Below, in pieces: positions 61,406 to 64,000 of a stretch of DNA of 64,000 nt. A program made the translations under genes and the position numbers. The stretch's first letter is position 1. Each line of letters starts with the position of its first letter. Under the pieces are notes generated by a model. The model did not search any database and was not told the DNA's origin. It worked only from the letters and a program-made list of their open reading frames with translations. The stretch spans positions 1,116,001 to 1,180,000 of the forward strand of contig CAWGKI010000001.1 of the NCBI GenBank assembly GCA_963823095.1, read 5' to 3'. Origin of the DNA: CAIVVT01 sp963823095 (lineage in GTDB: Bacteria; Acidobacteriota; Terriglobia; Bryobacterales; Bryobacteraceae).

Positions 61406-62498
61406 ATGCACCGTCGCAGTTTTCTGTTGTCGTCCGCCGTAGCGCCGTTGGCGGTGGCCGCGACCTCCGTAGGCGAACGTTCCAAGGTCGAGTTCGAGAT
61501 CAAGCGGCTGAACCTGCGCCACACCTGGACGACCGTCATGTCGTCGAGCGAGTATCGCGACACATTCTTCTTGAAGCTGACGCGTGACGGCATCACCGGC
61601 ATCGGCGAAGGCGCGCCAATCATCCGCTACAAGGAAAGCGCGGAGACCGCGAAAAAGGCCCTGACCGGCATTCTGCCACTGTTGGAATCGGCCGACCCGT
61701 GGCACTACAGGACGCTGTTGAACCAGGTCTCGAGCCGCATCCAAGGCGAGTATGCCGCCAAGGCCGCGCTCGACATCGCGCTGCTCGACTGGGTCGGCCA
61801 GAAGCTTGGCATTCCCGTCTACAAGCTGCTGGGGATCGATCCCGCGGCCGCGCCTGTGACGACCTTTTCAATCGGCATCGACGATCCTGCTACGACACGG
61901 AAGAAAGTGGAGGAGGCCGAGGCGTTCCCGGTACTCAAAATCAAGGTCGGACTGGGAAAGGACGAAGCGACCATAGAAGCCGTCCGGGCCGTCACCAACA
62001 AGCCGCTGCGTACGGACGCTAACGAGGGCTACAAGACCAAGGAAGAGGCGGTCGAGCGCATCAATTTCCTGGAGAAAGCACGGCGTCGAGTTCATCGAAC
62101 AGCCGCTGGCCGCCTCGAACCTGGAAGACATGAACTGGATCCGCAAACGGGTCCACATGCCGATTTTCGCCGACGAGGCTTGCCTGCATCTGAACGATGT
62201 GCCGAAGGTCGCGCAGCACTTCGATGGCATCAATGTGAAGGTGGACAAGTCCGGAGGCTTGCTCGCCGCGATGAGGGAGATCGAACTGGCTCGATCGCTC
62301 GGGCTGAAAGTGATGATCGGCTGCATGGTGTCGTCATCGGTGGCCGTCACGGCAGCCGCGCAGTTAAGCCCATTGGTGGACTATGCCGACCTGGACGGCA
62401 ACCTGCTGATCGGCAATGACCCGTACGAGGGCGTGCTGGTGGAGAAGGGCAAGTTGGTGCTGCCCAACCGGCCGGGGATCGGACTCAAGACCCGTTAG
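61406..62498 (+). CDS. Enolase-superfamily dipeptide epimerase with Tat-like signal (frameshifted)
   Basis: ATG 61406 starts MHRRSFLLSSAVAPLAVAA, a Tat-like signal. The enolase-superfamily set is complete: KxK in VLKIKVGLG, metal ligands Asp in RTDANEGY, Glu in FIEQPLAAS and Asp in FADEACL, and the second catalytic Lys in VKVDKSGG. One A of 62075-62077 must be removed to reach FIEQPL. Repaired length is about 363 residues. The Lys/Lys pair and the YkfC-like neighbour point to L-Ala-D/L-Glu epimerase. Export by Tat is unusual for that enzyme, which is cytoplasmic in E. coli and Bacillus. Confidence 0.83.
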
Positions 62499-62510
62499 AA
62501 ACGGAGCGGC

Positions 62511-62642
62511 TCCTGGGAACGCCGATCTCCAGATCGGCCCGAGTGGCCGCGTAATCGCCAAAGTGGCGGGAAGCAAGATGCGTGCGACAACCGCTCCTTC
62601 ACGGTCGCGGCTCCGTTTCGGGGTGCAACTCCGTTTCGGGGC
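62511..62642. repeat. Inverted palindrome T4 plus tandem U units
   Basis: CCTGGGAACGCCGATCTCC (62512 onward) is the reverse complement of the T1 unit. About 45 bases on comes U2 (core CACGGTCGCGGCTCCGTTTC), as at 7151, followed by a second partial copy CTCCGTTTCGGGGCGG. T and U thus occur together at two places 55 kb apart. Confidence 0.75.
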
Positions 62643-62651
62643 GGAGAGACG

Positions 62652-63362
62652 TTACGCGGTCGCCTGAGTCAGCGGCTCGGCGGCCACTTCGTTGAAGCTG
62701 TAACCGAATCCGCGTACCGAGCGAATGTAGAGCGGATTGGCGGGGTCTTGCTCGATCTTCTGCCGCAAGCGCAGGATGTAGACATCCACGGTGCGGTCGG
62801 TGACGGCTCGATCATGGCCCCACACGGAATCGAGCAACTGCTCGCGGCTGAAAACCACGCCAGGCCGGCTCATCAGGAATTCGAGCAGCCGAAACTCCGT
62901 GGCCGTCAGTGACAGCGGAACGTTTTGCAGGGTCACGCGGCAGCTTGTGCGATCGAGATACAGACCGCCGATCTGCAGCGACCGCGCCGGCTGCTGCTGG
63001 CTGCGGAACTGGATCTTGATGCGCGCGATCAACTCGCGAACGAAGAACGGCTTGACGATGTAGTCGTTGGCTCCCAGTTCGAGCCCCACGATGCGATCCG
63101 TCTCCGAGGCCCGCGCGGTCAAGAAGATCACGGGGACAGCCGCCAATTCGGGATGGCTGCGGATGCCTTTGCAGATATCCAGGCCGTCGGAATCGGGCAG
63201 CATGATGTCGAGAATGACCAGGTCGGGACGCTCGCGGCGGCAGAACTCAACCGCGCCCTTGCCGGTTTGCGCTCCAACCATCTGGAAGCCTTCCCGCTCC
63301 AGGTTGTACTTCAGCAGCGCAAACAGATCGGCATCGTCCTCAATCAGCATGATTTTCTTCAT
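62652..63362 (-). CDS. PhoB/OmpR-type response regulator
   Basis: The 236-residue protein has a full receiver (acidic pair in IMLIEDDADLF, phospho-Asp in LVILDIMLPDSDGLD, Lys in YIVKPFFVREL) and a winged-helix DNA-binding domain (TATEFRLLEFLMSRPGVVFS, RTVDVYILRLRQKI, VRGFGYSF). It heads an operon with the histidine kinase gene just downstream... on the minus strand the kinase lies upstream at 63424. The PiT/DUF47 genes elsewhere make a phosphate role possible but not shown. Confidence 0.93.
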   Translation of the reverse strand: MKKIMLIEDDADLFALLKYNLEREGFQMVGAQTGKGAVEFCRRERPDLVILDIMLPDSDGLDICKGIRSHPELAAVPVIFLTARASETDRIVGLELGANDYIVKPFFVRELIARIKIQFRSQQQPARSLQIGGLYLDRTSCRVTLQNVPLSLTATEFRLLEFLMSRPGVVFSREQLLDSVWGHDRAVTDRTVDVYILRLRQKIEQDPANPLYIRSVRGFGYSFNEVAAEPLTQATA

Positions 63363-63423
63363 TTAGATCACCCATATTCACAATTGCCCGAGAACCATGA
63401 CAATTCAATGACTATTCGGTTAA

Positions 63424-64000
63424 TCAATCATGAGCCGGCCCCACAACAACGCTGGAAAGTGCATTCACCGGCACAGTGAAGCTGAACGTAGACCCCTCAT
63501 TCACCACGCTGTCGACGCGCACGTCGCCACCCATCGATCGGACAAGGTGCTTCACGATGGCCAATCCCAGCCCGGTGCCGCCCAGCGCGCGGGAGCGGGC
63601 CTTATCCACACGGTAGAACCGTTCGAAGAGCCTTGGGAGGTCGTCCTCGGGGATGCCCTGACCGCTGTCGCGCACGCCAATCTCCATCATTTCGCCCCCT
63701 GAGGCGTCCGCTACCAACACCGCCGAGACGGTAATTTGACCATGCTCCGGCGTGTATTTGATGGCGTTGTCGAGCAGATTGGTCATCACCTGGTGGATCG
63801 CTTCGGAGTCGCAGAGTACTTGTGCGGAGGCCGGGGCCGGGCGGAAGTGCAATTCGATGTTCTTCTTGCTGGCGATAGGCCGGAGCGTGTCGATACACTC
63901 CTCCATCAGCGGATTCAGCGCATAGCCGGTGATCTGCAACTGCTGCGTCTTCAACTCCAGCCGGGAGAGCGTGAGAAGGTCCGCGGTGAGGCGCGCCAGG
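63424..64000 (-). CDS. Sensor histidine kinase (N-terminus cut by window edge)
   Basis: The frame is open to the window end, so the sensor part is missing. The visible part starts just after the H-box helix (LARLTADLLTLSRLELKT) and has the catalytic boxes N (NLLDNAIKYTPEHG), G1 (RDSGQGIPEDDL), F (LFERFYRVDKARSR) and G2 (GGTGLGLAIVKHLV). This is PhoR-like. The response-regulator gene follows 61 bases after its stop on the same strand, so the two form a pair. Confidence 0.92.
   Translation of the reverse strand, partial: LARLTADLLTLSRLELKTQQLQITGYALNPLMEECIDTLRPIASKKNIELHFRPAPASAQVLCDSEAIHQVMTNLLDNAIKYTPEHGQITVSAVLVADASGGEMMEIGVRDSGQGIPEDDLPRLFERFYRVDKARSRALGGTGLGLAIVKHLVRSMGGDVRVDSVVNEGSTFSFTVPVNALSSVVVGPAHD

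Overview
The window is GC-rich bacterial chromosome. Its gene content points to an Acidobacteriota soil organism of the Bryobacterales / Solibacter type. The pointers are a CRTAC1 (ASPIC/UnbV) protein next to a membrane multiheme cytochrome, a one-polypeptide winged-helix / Ser-Thr kinase / TolB-propeller regulator, exported HExxH proteins, and many interspersed GC-rich palindromic repeats. This placement is inferred from gene style, not from a marker-gene search. I see no rRNA, tRNA, transposase, integrase or CRISPR array.

Layout. 1-5010: end of a membrane protein, then a two-gene operon of a pentaheme cytochrome/TPR protein and a CRTAC1 protein. 5349-9842: two methyltransferases, a Wzt-like ABC ATPase and a Gfo/Idh/MocA oxidoreductase (surface polysaccharide theme). 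9993-14443: an operon of O-antigen-ligase-like protein, SDR and DUF3592 protein, split by a two-gene AAA ATPase + DUF4276 cassette that lies between 80-bp direct repeats of the SDR 3' end. 14513-21953: sixA, a GH2 remnant, the kinase-propeller regulator divergent from a metalloprotease-like gene, a CCA-adding enzyme and two zinc-ribbon proteins. 22069-28984: cydAB, a DsbA/DsbG-like protein, an M28 peptidase, an unknown protein and YjbQ. 28989-33381: glmS, purS, an MBL-fold hydrolase and purB. 33552-39950: two response regulators, an alpha/beta hydrolase, YajQ, a BamD-like lipoprotein, rpe, rsmB and ttcA. 40061-44950: DUF47/PiT phosphate uptake, a cyclase, a matrixin-like protease and a membrane protein. 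45263-51496: purA, an unknown protein, ankyrin, hemolysin III, a GH130 + AGE mannan-disaccharide pair and an AhpD-like protein. 51589-56786: HepT/MntA toxin-antitoxin, pheST and an aldo/keto reductase. 56952-62498: an ECF sigma operon flanked by two paralogous secretin-N-like proteins, then an NlpC/P60 endopeptidase and an Ala-Glu epimerase like a YkfC/YkfB murein-peptide pair. 62652-64000: a PhoB/PhoR-type two-component system (the kinase is cut by the window edge).

Two genome-wide features stand out. First, a family of elements of about 100 bp with TGTGGGGC-type terminal inverted repeats and variable internal hairpins recurs between genes, and hairpins of the same kind lie inside one reading frame. 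Second, eleven otherwise well conserved genes carry in total fourteen single-base frameshifts. Thirteen are repaired by deleting one base, mostly in short homopolymers, which suggests sequence error more than decay. I annotate those genes over their full extent.
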